A stretch of 64,000 bases of DNA, taken from contig JAJFZO010000566.1 of assembly GCA_021397835.1 (NCBI GenBank), positions 8,676,001-8,740,000 of the forward strand, in the 5' to 3' direction. Origin of the DNA: Moringa oleifera. Lineage: Eukaryota; Streptophyta; Magnoliopsida; Brassicales; Moringaceae. Of this stretch, positions 12,741 through 24,859 are shown piece by piece. Position numbers and translations under genes: made by a program. Under the pieces are notes generated by a model, which ran no database searches, was not told the DNA's origin, and was given only the letters and a program-made list of their open reading frames with translations. Position 1 is the first letter of the stretch; each line of letters starts with the position of its first letter.

Positions 12741-12758
12741 CTTTTATTTGTAGTAGTG

Positions 12759-13570
12759 AAAAGGTACAGATAGTCCGATCTAGCGAGTGAGCAGAAGCAT
12801 TAATCATAAAGAAAGCTCATTAGTTAAGCTCTTTAGTGATGTCCCTCTCACCGATGTTTGCTGCCTTTTCACCATGGTTAGCTAACTTTAACATTGTAGT
12901 CTACTCTTCTGCCTTTACTTGATGTTATGATTTAGTTTCCTCTAAAAAAATAAGGTCAGGCAAATTAACCATTAAAAAGCCATTGGTCAATCGAGCAGTT
13001 TAAGTAGTATCTAAGAAGAAGAATGGGTCATCATCATTTCTTAGCATCCCTGTGGGATGGAATCAGATTAGAGAGGCCACTGTTGGTTTTGGTGATGAAG
13101 CCAATAAAGTTGAGATTGAATTTCTCACATGGTAATCGATTTTTACCATCTTTTAAATCATTCAACATCCTTTTCATTTCATATCTTCCCATCCATTAAA
13201 GAAAAGGAAAAGACCTTTCTTAGCCCTACTCGTTTTTGTTGTCTTTTAGACATCAAAAAAATAATTAAAAAAATAGTAGAAAAGGCAAGTCTAAACTTAT
13301 CAAGCTCAATCAAATTCAATTAACTAGGATTGGTGACAGAGGACTTCTTACTTTTAAAAACTGAAGGATTCTTGAGTTTTAGTGAGTGATAGGTTAGGCT
13401 TACCATGTTTAATATGAGACCAGCCTAGCCAAGCCAATAGTTAGAGCTTACCATGAGAGAACCAACCTCACTAAGAAAGACCTAGGGTGGGGGCTCGTTG
13501 AAGAAACTTGATGGTCGCATTTTTCTCTTTCCATATCATGGGTTATAAGCTCGTCTTACAAAAATTGTGC
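12759..13570. repeat. Copy A (right part) of the long direct repeat
   Basis: Resumes the alignment with copy B at 50,698 (AAAAGGTACAGA against AAAAGGTATAGA) and runs to TTGTGC at 13,570, opposite 51,530. Beyond this the copies are unrelated. A 64-codon frame at 13,129-13,323 is paralleled in copy B at 51,094-51,282 but matches no family I know. Confidence 0.8.
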
Positions 13571-15590
13571 TTTCCAAATCTTAGCTTTCTCATGCCTATA
13601 ATAGAACCAACATTTCATCATATCTTTAATGAACTCCAATAGAGCCATGATGGGTAACTCGTGGGCAAATCGAAGACATAAATTCAAGCTTTCAGCAATA
13701 TTAGTGATCATAAATTGATATCATCTTTGAGGGCAATACACATGTGACCATTTTCTTAGATCTTCCTTCTTGGTATATTCAAATGCTTGAGGGTGATTAG
13801 CTTGTAATTCAATCATCAATTGACTAAATTCAGACTCTCGATATGCCCTTGCTACACTATAGAATATCTTAGACACTTCTTCTTTCTTGAATTTATTCTT
13901 TATATTTTGGGCCATATGTTAAAAACATAACCTATGACAAGAATCAAAGAAGACCTTTACAATGGCCTTTGTAATACTAGCATGATGATCTGATATAATA
14001 ACCAAGTCATTAACATAACTAATAACCTTTTTCAATTGCTCCAAAAACTACTCCCAAGCCTCATAGTTTTCCGAGCCATCATAACCAAAAGCTAATGGGT
14101 ATATCTATTCATTTTCATCCTTGCACACCGCTATAAACATAACACCATGAAATCTTCCTTTCAAGTGAGTGGCATCGATCGCAATAACTAGTGTAATCAC
14201 TGAATAAAATCCCCTTAATGATTGTCCAAGATCTACAAAAAAAAAAAAAAAACTTAAATCAATTAATCTCATCTTCAATGCATATGTGAGCCTTAGTTCT
14301 TAGACTAGCTATTTGCAACATGTGACAACATGATGGTAGTTGTTGGTATGACTCAACTAGGTCACCATAAGTAAGAGACAATGCGTATTGTTTCGCCTTC
14401 TAAGTTTTGCTATATAAAATTTTTATGCCATATAATTCTTTCATCTCACCTATGATATCTTTTGGCTTAATAATTCTAGCATTAGTGGATAACTGCTGAG
14501 CAATAATTTCTACAATAAGTATAGAACTTGCTTGTCGATGTCGTCGATACAACTCCTCGATTATGCAAGTGTGTGTGAAATCACAATGTCTAATTTGAAA
14601 GAATTGTCCTTGTGCAACTTTCATAGCACAGACCTTCCATACATAATTTTATTCTTTACAAGCAATCTTAAATATTGATTTGTTAGATCTAGTGACTCTA
14701 AATTCAAAGTTCTCAGTTAATACATACATACCTAAAAATTGCTTCAACTCTTTCTTATTTAGGAAAAATTGACCTCTCGTAAAGGTGTCAATCAGAGTCA
14801 CTGATTTCATAGTAAGAGCTGAAATAATACTGTATAATTCAGCATCCAACACACTATACCTCTTATTAACAACATCACTTATGTTGTTATGTGCTTCAGC
14901 GCATGCAGGTGGCATATAAGGTAGGATTAAATGCGGTACAGAAGGGAAGTTCTCATGATCAAGCTCAACTTCCATAATAAATTCAAATTGCTTTCGTTCA
15001 ATAGGTTGACTGGCTCAATTTTTGGGATTGGATACTCATACCTAACATCATAGTCCATCGATTCATCCAAGTTGATCTCATTAGTATTTTAAGTGTTAGA
15101 AGGAGTCTCATTATCGAATAATGGTTCCGTGCCTAAATTTTTACCTTAAACAATTGGATGGGTCTCCATATTAGGGATTGCATCAGTAACCTCATTCCTC
15201 CCAATATAAGAATTCAACTGATTGATTCGTTTTGAATTTATACCTTCACATACATCATGTGTGCTTTTAACATCATGTTACTCCACCAAATCCACAATTA
15301 TACAGGGTACTTTGTTATCATCATACAACATGAACTTAATATTGTTATCATTCACTAACTTAATTTTCACAGTAGTTTCCTTGGGTCTCACTATGGTGTG
15401 CAGTATAATATCATAGTTAGAGAAATCAATATCAATGGAAGATTTAACTAAACTTAATAACTGTGCTTCTGTCAAACCTTTTAAACAACATAACCTTGAG
15501 TTTTGATAGTCTTAACAATATACTCAAAACTTCCTTTTGACTCAGACCACTTACCATTTCAAGTTACAATAACACACATTTTGCCATGAC
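13571..15590 (-). pseudogene. MuDR/MULE transposase pseudogene
   Basis: Read on the minus strand, the protein order fits a MULE transposase. An N-terminal region (GKMCVIVT, then GKWSESKGSFEYI) is followed by FMLYDDNKVPC at about 15,300. The MuDR DNA-binding-type region RGQFFLNKKELKQFLGMY is at about 14,700-14,780, and RHCDFTHTC and REM-like text at 14,400-14,624. The DDE transposase core starts at VIAIDATHLKG (first Asp codon 14,174-14,176), then VIISDHH (second Asp codon 13,988-13,990), then CHRLCF and HMAQNIKNKF. Multiple in-frame stops and frameshifts, for example between the FEYIVKTIKTQGY and TEAQLLSLVK segments, make it dead. The C-terminus, including the usual zinc knuckle, is missing at 13,570. 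Confidence 0.85.
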
Positions 15591-16860
15591 CATGAAAACA
15601 TTTCAAAAAAGAAGCGATAGTTTTAAAAAAAAGAATAGAACTGAAGTTTAGTAAATAAATAATGATTTAGATAAATAAGAAATGATATTATCTTATGTAT
15701 TGATTTCATTAAAGAAATATCAATTTATGAATAAATTCATGATGGTTCATAAGATAATACGAATTTGGTGGCTAAGTCACTATTTAATCAAACATAGCAT
15801 GTTTTCTTATTCATGTTACGATATGTATGATACATCACGATTATTCTTTTAAAACACATAAAATCTTCGCATTGTTAAGATACATTATCTTTTAAATACA
15901 TACTTATTAGTCTCATGACCCACCTAACCACTTTTTGCTCTTGAAGAACAATGTGTTACTAAAAACACGAGCTTGTTTGTCTAGATCTTAGATATAACGT
16001 GAAAAGAACTAGCCAAAATTAATTGATCACTACTTTTTATTCCTTTTCTAGCCTTTGTTTAGGTAGATCTTAAATACAAATATGAAGAAAAAATTTAGAA
16101 AAAGAGCCTGAAGACAAAGAGAGAGAGCTTGATGACAAAGAGAGCTCAAAGAAGCAAGAATATTAATACTGTATGCATCAATTTTCTCATTTTTTGAATT
16201 TATTTACTTTTCAAGAGAATTATTATCTTTAATATGGGTATTTTGGTCTTCATAATACATTTAAGTATGAAAAACATAAAATTTAGTAAAGATGGTTTGT
16301 TTCATAAAAGAAAGGGACATGGGATGTCAATTTTGGTAATTTCCTCTATTTCTTAGTTTATAATTTATGAGTTGGACTAGGCCCGTATGTCTTTATCTAT
16401 GTGTGGCTTTTAACTTGGCAGCTAGCAACTACTAAGAGGGACTGTTGTTTGATCATTTTCATGATTTCATGGGACTCACCTTTCTTTCAGGCTTTGAATC
16501 TGGACAGATCTAACAGGCCTTCTTAACATGTGTCGTTTAGTGCATGGATGTCACAAGTCCATTGGCATAGGCTGAGGCCTATTTTATAAATGGGCAATCT
16601 TTGGCAGGCCTAGAGATTTAGTTAAGGGGAGTAGAGGCACTGCAAGCCCATGTTACATGGGTCATGCATACTTCATTGGCATCAAGCCCTTTTCAGGAGG
16701 GCCACAACCATATGCATAAGGCCTTTTTTTTATTCTTCTTTTATTTATAACAATATGAAGAGAACACATCAGGCTTGGTCTTGGAATGCCATGCTAACAC
16801 CATCCTTAGTAAACCATGCAAGGACCAATCTTAAAACATCATGCCATGGGTGCAATCACG
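15591..16860. other. Flank of the MULE remnant, no gene seen
   Basis: AT-rich sequence to about 16,350, then more GC-balanced sequence with CATGCC, GGCCT and CATGGG words. A 148-codon open frame at 16,650-17,096 crosses into the tRNA remnants and is therefore a chance frame. No terminal repeat identified. Confidence 0.5.
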
Positions 16861-16885
16861 GCATACCGAAAAATAAAAAAAGACA

Positions 16886-16959
16886 TCAAGCGATAAGAAT
16901 CAAACCTATGGCACTCTATACCCAAAACAAATGCACTGACCAAACTGTGCTACACCTTG
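16886..16959 (-). tRNA. trnP: Degenerate mitochondrial tRNA-Pro (UGG)
   Basis: The complement begins CAAGGTGTAGCACAGTTTGG, includes the anticodon loop TTTTGGGTA (anticodon TGG) and ends GCTTGA, matching the angiosperm mitochondrial trnP over its whole 74 nt. Compared with the known gene almost all changes are C-to-T or G-to-A, including in the D arm (GCGCA to GCACA) and T arm (TTCGAAT to TTTGATT). Acceptor and T-stem pairing is damaged, so no function is expected. It heads a trnP-trnF-trnS series on this strand, an arrangement common in flowering-plant mitochondria. Confidence 0.88.
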
Positions 16960-17146
16960 TCTTACCCCCTAAAGCATATAAATCCACTCAATCTATGAAT
17001 ACTCGAACCGAACTTGCCCATCCTATTGGGCATAGGGGACGAGAACCAATCTGCCTCTTGCACTATGTGGCTTTTTGTCTTTCTCTCTTCACTTGAATTT
17101 AAAAATCATGCTCACACTCGACTGTGTCTCCTTTAGACCCTTCGCA

Positions 17147-17220
17147 CTCTTAAAAGTGTATTCAAACCACTCACATAAGGATTTTCAATCCTTCGCTCTA
17201 ATCAGCTGAGCTACACGAAC
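17147..17220 (-). tRNA. trnF: Degenerate mitochondrial tRNA-Phe (GAA)
   Basis: The complement starts GTTCGTGTAGCTCAGCTGAT, has the anticodon arm AAGGATTGAAAATCCTT (anticodon GAA) and a T arm AGTGGTTTGAATACACT in which TTCGAAT has become TTTGAAT and one stem pair is lost. The anticodon stem still pairs. The 3' end is set by length; acceptor pairing is poor. It lies about 190 bp from trnP and 350 bp from trnS, all on the same strand. Confidence 0.85.
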
Positions 17221-17571
17221 CACTTTCCTAAAGTTCGTTTTCTTCATTGAATAGCGCCCTACCTTAACACTTAACTAGTAAGGGAAAAGCCTTTTACTAA
17301 TCAATTTATTAGGCTTGCTTGTTCATTAAGCTTTGAAGCAGCTCTTTCAATTGCCACCTTATCTCCCAACATGCTCAAGAACCAAGATTCGTCCAATCCA
17401 TGAACGGCTATAGGGAACTTACCTATAGAAAAAAAATAGGTCGGTGAAATAAAAATAATGCACAATAATCTCTTCGCCCTTAGTCACTAATAGTGTAATT
17501 TTTTCTTTTGTGGGACTCTACCAAGAGGTTCTTTCTCTCACTAATTTTGCCCATCCGTTCCACTTCCACGC

Positions 17572-17658
17572 CAGAGGAAAAGGAATTGAACCCATGATAT
17601 GATCTTCTTGTATATCGATTTAGCAAACCAATACCTTAAGCCACTTAGCCATCCCTTT
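17572..17658 (-). tRNA. trnS: Degenerate mitochondrial tRNA-Ser (GCU)
   Basis: The complement reads GGGATGGCTAAGTGGCTTAA, then ATTGGTTTGCTAAATC with anticodon GCT, a long variable arm (ATATACAAGAAGATCATATC) and the T arm GGGTTCAATTCC, ending TTTCCTCTG. This fits the 87-nt class II trnS(GCU) of plant mitochondria. The acceptor 5' end is altered (AAAGGG in place of the usual GGAGGT), breaking pairing with the retained 3' side. Confidence 0.85.
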
Positions 17659-20600
17659 AAGTTATTGATCATGATTTATTGTGTAGTTGGTTACTCAAAG
17701 GCTATCTAATTCGATCAACTACATAAGTCGTAGTGCACTAGCACACATACTTTTCCTCTGTTTATAAGATAGACCCTATCCAAATCTGCCTAGCATCCAA
17801 GCCATCAAAATTTGCCATTTTTTTCCTTGGGTGATGCCTCCTTTTTAAGATGAACTTTATCAGTCTTTGCCTCTAACTTGACCATGTTTGAAATATCTTG
17901 TTTAAAAGGACTAGAAGAGAAAACAAGGTTAAGCTAAGCCCTTACCCACCTGAATTAAATTCATATCTCCTTCGTCTAGTCAAGATTTCCTAGGTTGTGA
18001 CTCTTTTATTACATTATGGAAAATTCTATTCTCATCATGATCAATCCAAGTCCTACCGTAGTGCATGAAGAACCTTAACAACTAAGGCTAGCTTACTACG
18101 GCAAAGGAATTTCTTGTTAATTACACGAGCTAGTCAGCCTTTTTCTTGCTTTTATCTGCCTATTTAATCTTTTAAATAGGCCTTGTTACTACAAAAAATT
18201 GATTTATATAGGAATTGTGAGATGGCTTAGCTTTTCTTAACTTTAGGAAAGGAATAGTATATTGTCTCGCTTAGCTCGTGAACTTTTAAACAAGAAGATT
18301 CCTAGCTACTTAGACTTGTAAGAGAAGAGCTACTAATTGAAAGAAAAAGAGCTAGTATTCGTCCAATATGTAGGAAAGAATAGATAGAAGATAACATCAA
18401 AGTCTGTAATAGAAATAGAGTAAGGAGTGAAGTTAATCCGTAAACATCAATTAGACTTTAGTGGCTAATAACTATTTACTTCTTTAAAACATTAAATCTA
18501 GCTTAGTATGAGTACTACATTAGTAAACAAAGAATTGGGTGATATCAAATCCTATGTTCAAAAGTAAAGCACCATTATTTGATCAGCTTAAAGAAAGAAT
18601 TTAAGACAAAAAGCCTAGATGTGAGGAAAGGTTGAAATGACAAGAAGAGTGCTTAGTAAGGAGACAACACTAGAGGGAGGAAATTTTTGCAAGTCTTTTG
18701 GTTGCTTTGCCTTTCAATGTAGTTTTAAGTCTCTGATGTCCCTAAAAAACTAATAAGAGTAAGAATAGATACCAACAGAGTTTTAGAATGGGATTGACTA
18801 TGAACGAGCCAAAGCCCCCCAATCTTTTGGTTTAGGAGCCAAGTTCAACCCCTCTTTATTCATTGCATGAGATGCCGTTACACCATACAAAATAAGCAAA
18901 ATACCAAGAACTAATCTCGATGATTTTTAATTTTAGTGTTTTGACATGTGATTCACTGCTGCAAGCTCTTTCTTGTACAGTAACACTTGAGGGAGGTGGT
19001 TCAACTACCTTTTTCATCTTGTTTACGAATGGAACATCAAATTAAAAAAATTTTTATCTTTTATTACGATGCCATTGATGAAGATTCATAGCTTAGGAAA
19101 AGTCTTGAAATATTACCTTCTAGCATGGCGTTAAAGTGTTAACAGAGTAGAGAGATAAGACCCACTTTAAGAGAGAGTGCAAGGGAAAGACCCAAACATC
19201 GAGAAGCGGGCAATGAGGTTATATCACTTTAAAAGAGGTATTTATAGCGAACCACAAGCCTTAGCTTTAAGTCAAAGAAACAAGCAATCATACCCCTAGA
19301 ATAGAAAGGTATTTCACTTCAAAATCGTTGCTGAAAGCATTACAAGCAAACTTCCTATCTAGGCAAACCAAACCTAAAAAAGCATCTTTTCCTTGGCTGG
19401 CCTTGCAAAAGCGAATGTGCAAGACAATAGAATTGATTATCAAGGCTGCAAGATAAAAGGAAAGTGCCTGTGAGTAAGAAAGTTTTTTCACCAACTATTG
19501 GGTATTTGTCTTTATCTGGCTCTCTCAACTCATACTTATAATAGGCGGACTCAATGCCGGATATTTATCTCTAGAAATCCTTCTCTTTTAATTTTTGGTA
19601 TTTAGTTATCTTCCTTGGTTCAACCTTTCCATTCATGAAGCAGATCATCGGGAATGGTGTTTCTCAAGTGCAAAGCAAGAGATTTCGACCCTTTCACATC
19701 GATCAACAAACAAAACTCCTAGTAAAAAGCCACTTTCTTGTTTTTGAAAATTAACACTTTGAAAGATCTTTGATTTCACCCTAGAATAAGTCTAACAAAG
19801 CACCTTTCCTTACTAAATTCTATCTATTTTTGCCCACTTCTTCCATTAGCTGAGCTCTAAGCTCCTCTAGCTAATCATGACATGCGCATGCAGGTTACTC
19901 TAATTTAGTAATGCGTTAACTAGTAGTCCACTACTGATTTAGGATTTGGTAATGACACCTATCTTACTAACTATAAGCCTTTTGAAAAAATATATATATA
20001 TATATATATATTAAGGTATATTCTTTTTTTTTTTTTTACAACTTTATCAAAGACTCTATGATGTAGGAGGTCCTAAGGGTAGGATCAAGCAACAACATAT
20101 AGATCGTCAAAAAGGTCATTTTCTTACTTGCAGAAACCCCTTTTTGACAATATGCTTCATGAATGTTAAGGATTGATGAAAACGTAGATGTATTATTTTA
20201 GCATATCATAAGCGAGCCTGCTTATTGCTAGCCCTACAATTGTTCATCAACTTTAAGGCGAGTTTGAAAGCTTAACAATTAAGTTTGAAGAGCCCTTCTT
20301 GGACTTAGCTCTTCCATAAAAGCAGAGTAAACAATATGTGTAGTAGTCTATTAGCTGTAAAGAGGAGCTTGCCAAGCAAAGAAGCTGCTTTCAACTATTT
20401 CACCAATCCAGAGCAATGTCCCCATGCTATGTTCTTATCTCAAGGCAAGTCTGTTATCTTCACCTTATTGTCTACCTTTACTTAGTCTTTCTTTCCTTGA
20501 CAAGAAAAAAGAAATCCTTCCATTAAGCTTTCATTGAAAAGATCATAAAGAATTAGTCCACTGATGAACTTTCATGTGAAAGCTGTTTTCTTTGTGTTTA

Positions 20601-23600
20601 ATGGCATGTTTATGATCCAGTTGTAAAACTACTACAATATAAATGTCCTCTTCATTACTTTTAGGCTAGGCTAGCAAATCAAATAACTTTATGTTAACAA
20701 CACCTTTCACTTACAACATTCATCAAAATTAATAAAGTGCCAACAACAAATGAGAATAACAAGACTTTACGGCTTAACAAGTTCCTTTCCCACCAAAACC
20801 CTTACCTGAGCCTTGATAGGGTGAGAGCAGTTAGGTCGAAATGAGTCTCTCCTTTGCAATAAGGTTTCATTGCTTTTGCATGAAAATTAAGGATCTGTAG
20901 ATGACAAAATTAGTTTATGTTAAGAAGGATTTATATGAGGTAGCGAGATGCTTAATCGTTAATAGTCTTCTTTTTATGGGCAATGCATGGGACTTTGATC
21001 TAAGTTGAGCTAGCGCTACTATGGGCAGTTTTAAGTCTGGTGACCTTAACCATATGATTTTGATCTATTATAGGACTATTCCTAGCCAAATGTTGATTTC
21101 ATTTTTCGAAATGCTTCACCAAGCCTCCAAATATAGCTTCTTCCAAAGATAAAGCCTTCAAATGTTGATTCTTCTAAAGATAGACTGACTAATAGGTTTG
21201 TTCAAATTAGAGGTCTTGGGCTTGGGCCTCCCTATTTCTTTCTAACTTCTGCTTGATGATGGTGGGCATGCATGAGCATCCCTCACTTTTTACTGTTGTG
21301 AGTGCTAACTATCTTCCAAATCTTGTTGCCTTCTATTGTCGTGTATCGGTAGGCCATCATATGTGTATGGTTATGGTATGGCTCTAGTCTAGGAACTTAT
21401 GCCGAATTAGTAAGTCTAAAGTTACCTGCAGCTCTAATTTAAGTGTAATGAGTTTTATGGACATTAAATCTAATCTCGTGGACAGGCAATTGTTTGCTTT
21501 GAAATAATCTTGATGCGGTTCATGACCTAAGCAACACAGATTTGAATATAGCTGTTATAGGTATGCCCAATACCCAAGCTCTCTTTTTATAGTTTCTAAG
21601 AGGTGCCAAAACAGAAAGGAAAATATCGATCATCCCTTAATAGATGCTTAAAGGGCACAAAACCAAAACAGGAGATAGAGTTAGGCTTAAAGATGGCATG
21701 GTTTTTTACTTTCTCGCTTTGATCAGGTGGCAGCTATCGAGGTATTGGCAACTAGCTGTGGTGCCTCCTTTTTATTCTTTAACTGTTGTCAGTCCTCGTG
21801 GTCTAAAATAGTAATTCCTTGGTTGCCCTTAAGTCTCAATACCACATTTTGTGTTCTTGCTTCCTTTCGGACGTGTAGGTGGATCCTAGCTCCTCCTTTT
21901 TTTTTCTTTGGTTCTCATGCATGTAGGAGGTTTAGCATTGGCTTTGTTACCAAGGAAGAAGCCTATGTGGTGGGTTCAACTGCTACAAGAGTGCACATTA
22001 ATTATTAATCAGTTAATTTTCATTCAAGGGATTTAATGGAATTTAATCTACTATGATATTTTTTCACGATCTTGATTGAATGAATTAACTATTTTATTTT
22101 GTAGAAATGTAATCGACTATATGATATCTCTATTTTAAGTGCGAGAGATAGTAAGGGTCACATTTCATCTTCTTTGGAAGATGGGAATGAAAGATTAATT
22201 GAATAATCATTGATAATAGCATTTCTGCCGCTTGTAACACATGCTTATCAAGTCGTAAAGGCCCTTTGCTATAAATTTACTGATTTACAAACCTACCTTA
22301 AGTCTCATGTGGAAGTTTTTTAATTCCTAAGATCAAAGAGCTTAGAACCGAAGGAGAGAGAGCACTAACAAGCTATTCAGTTGATCTCAAAAAGCTAACC
22401 TCAATGGAAAAAGACAAGGTAAGCATCCAAAGTAGCATTGTATCAAGTTTCTGATACAACACATCTAGTTTATCCTAAAGCAACATTTCTTAAATTAGGA
22501 TTCCCATCAGCAGAGGATGAAACCTTTGCTTGTTTATCCTAATGAGGGTTTATGAATCACTCAAACAAGCCTTTTTAGCCATATATAAATTGGCATCCTT
22601 ATCTATATCTTTATGCATAAGGGGCATCAAAATCTAAATCTATAAAAAGAATTTAGGAATCCCCATTCATACCTGTATTGGCTAAATCTAGCATAGTGGG
22701 TCTTGTTTCGATACGTGAATAAATCTCTTTAAAAGGCATCTTGATGAAAGAGGACTGAGAACCATAAGGCGAGCATCAAAATGCTAGCATACACAACTTA
22801 CATAGACATGCATGATAAGGTGTGTAGGGCCAACCAAGCCACCACTTTTACTAGATATAGGTCCAGATGACATAAGAGCCTACCATTGAAACCCAACCCT
22901 TAAGCGGCTAAGTTCCAAGGGGCGTACTACTAAAACTGTCTCCTTACCCAAGGGTTTAATTTCACACAAGCAGAACTCCTCCAATAACGAGAGAAACTTC
23001 GCACATAATGGCTAAAGTCCTTTCTTTTTGAAAAACCTATTAACTTCATAACAGACAAAATAAGTAAGGTAAAGATTAAGTTAAGCATAAAAAGGTTTAA
23101 GAATCACAGGATAGAACTTCTTAATACTTGCTAGGAACCGATGTAATTAGGATAAAAGCTTGCCATGACTTCCAAGCAAGCTGTGTCAGGTCACAGTTCT
23201 TGAAGTGGTAACCTAGTAACATAGCACTACTCTAAATTGAATCTATTTGAATAGCTTGAAATGCTCTTATTTGAGCTAGCCATTACATTTGGAGGTTGAT
23301 CAACAAGAGATGTTACTTCATTTTAATCAATAATGAGAAGGCCACGCCATCTACGAGAACTTTATTTAACTATACTATATATTTTTTTGGAATTGTATTT
23401 TCTTTGCCTGCACAACTACTAAGCTTAAGCTTGGCTAGTTGATCCTTTAGTCATAACTCTAAGTGAAGAAGTTTATGTATTCACTAAGAAAACAGATTAA
23501 ATTACAGTTTTCGGCCTCAACTTATGTCAACAAAGTGTTTGATGAACATAGGCTTACGGATTGCACCCAAGTTTCTCTATTAACTTCATCCTTAGTGGGT

Positions 23601-24581
23601 GGGAGAGAGAAGATAGCATATGAACATCAAGTGGAGCAAGGTGGATCACTCTTTGAACCAAATAAGCATATAGAATGACTTGAACCAATAACAATAACCA
23701 ACCAATTATGAGAGCTGGCCAAGCAAAGGGCACAAAAGATCATTAACTCTTATTGTTATTACAAGCCTAAAGGAAATGGTAGGACATTAATCCAAAGAAC
23801 AAGTACAATATGAAGCCCTTCATGAAAGAAAGGATTGGACAAAAGGTAGAAAAGCTATGATAAAGTCGCTTCCTTAATTACTCAGGTACGACTTTATTAA
23901 GTAAATTAACTCTATCTTTACTAGTACTATGGTAGGCATAATTTGCTTGAGCTCTTTAAAACCTTTCATGCCTCACTTCACTAGTGCTCTTCACTAGATC
24001 TTTTTTAAAGCAAGAAGAATTCTTTCCTCATGAAATGGTCTCATTTTCCTGTATGGGCTTTCCTCAAGGTGTATGTAATAAGTCTTACCTAACCAGATCT
24101 TAAGATCTCATGGCTTAGCAATCTACAGATGCTTCATATGAAGCCAAATCTGCTAAATAGGATAATCCACTGATCTAGATAGGTGAGTTGGTATATAACC
24201 AAGGAAGAACAAAGGGAAAGCTCAACTAGAAGATGAGCTAACCTAAACACCCATGAAGAGAGATTTTGAATACTGAAAAAAGTAGGTAGAAGGCCTACAA
24301 CTAACGTACTTTTACTTTTTCTCTTATGCATTCAACCATCTTATGGTCAAGCTTTGGACGCAGCTCACGCTCGGCCCCTTGGTAACCTTTTCTCTTTCGT
24401 TAAGGAGACTTGTCAACGATGGTGGTTAGCAAAGTGGATCTTTCCTCTTCATCTTGAATGACTAGTGTCATTAGCCTCCTGGTCCATATTGGGTTTGGCG
24501 GAGCGATGTCGTGACTTTCAAAAAATTACTAATTTTTTGTGAGGTACAACTCAAAAAAATTGATAAATCTAACTTTTAGGG
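17659..24581. other. Decayed mitochondrial intergenic DNA, no gene recognised
   Basis: Sequence of the same texture as the repeat copies: short frames, many TAG/TAA, frequent GCTT, CTTT and AAGC words typical of plant mitochondrial spacer after C-to-T loss. Open frames at 19,288-19,494 (minus), 21,727-22,008, 23,463-23,678 (plus) and 24,134-24,331 (minus) resemble no family known to me. The segment 24,340-24,540 is less AT-rich and reads as RPLGNLFSFVKETCQ on the plus strand before a stop; I cannot place it. Confidence 0.5.
19991..20012. repeat. (TA)n microsatellite
   Basis: Eleven or so TA units, followed 20 bases later by a T-rich run. Confidence 0.95.
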
Positions 24582-24603
24582 CACTACAAAAAAATTTAAA
24601 AGT

Positions 24604-24735
24604 AGCGACACAATATAGTGACTGATTTTGTCAGTCACTAAATAATAATAGAATAGCGACAGATTTACTACAAAATGAAAATTTTACCATAGCGACGAAA
24701 TAATGACAGATTAGTAACACACATTAGTGACAAAT
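24604..24735. repeat. Left subterminal motifs of CACTA element 2
   Basis: Repeats of TAGCGACA and TAGTGAC, including the palindromic TAGTGACTGATTTTGTCAGT followed by CACTA, and TAGCGACAGATTTA. The mirrored set lies at 27,695-27,830. Presumed binding sites for the family's transposase. Confidence 0.8.
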
Positions 24736-24859
24736 GTTATCTTCATTGCTAAATTTATTTTCAATTTATTTATTTTAATTTTTAATCAACTTAAAAATAT
24801 ATTAATGATCGAATTTTAATAGGTAGCTAATCAAAGACCTAGCGACTATAACGCTTCGT

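Larger units (their letters stand above)
9439..12758 (+). mobile_element. Non-autonomous CACTA (En/Spm-type) transposon 1, 3,320 bp
   Basis: The left end reads CACTACTACAAAAATTATAA and the right end, on the complement, CACTACTACAAATAAAAG, the usual CACTA terminal inverted repeat. AAA flanks both sides (9,436-9,438 and 12,759-12,761), matching the 3 bp target duplication of the superfamily. The other repeat copy has the uninterrupted site at 50,692-50,705, so removal of the element plus one AAA restores the ancestral sequence. Subterminal regions carry many inverted AACTGNCRTTAAA motifs. No transposase is visible inside, so movement would need enzyme supplied in trans. Contents in order: left subterminal array, CAG/CTG-rich DNA, an apparent captured exon, GC-rich motifs, a 179 bp tandem repeat, AT-rich filler and the right subterminal array. 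Confidence 0.93.
13571..16860 (-). mobile_element. Non-mitochondrial block carrying a Mutator-like (MULE) element remnant
   Basis: Bounded on the left by the exact end of repeat copy A and on the right by the mitochondrial trnP flank. Inside lies a minus-strand MuDR-type transposase remnant. The transposase runs right up to the left boundary without its C-terminal zinc-finger region, so the element is truncated there. I could not find terminal inverted repeats or a 9 bp target duplication. The right boundary is approximate; sequence at about 16,380-16,860 does not look mitochondrial and may belong to another insertion. Confidence 0.6.

Noticed and set aside
16650..17096. 148-codon plus-strand frame
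   Set aside because: Runs across the trnP remnant on the opposite strand, so it is a chance frame.
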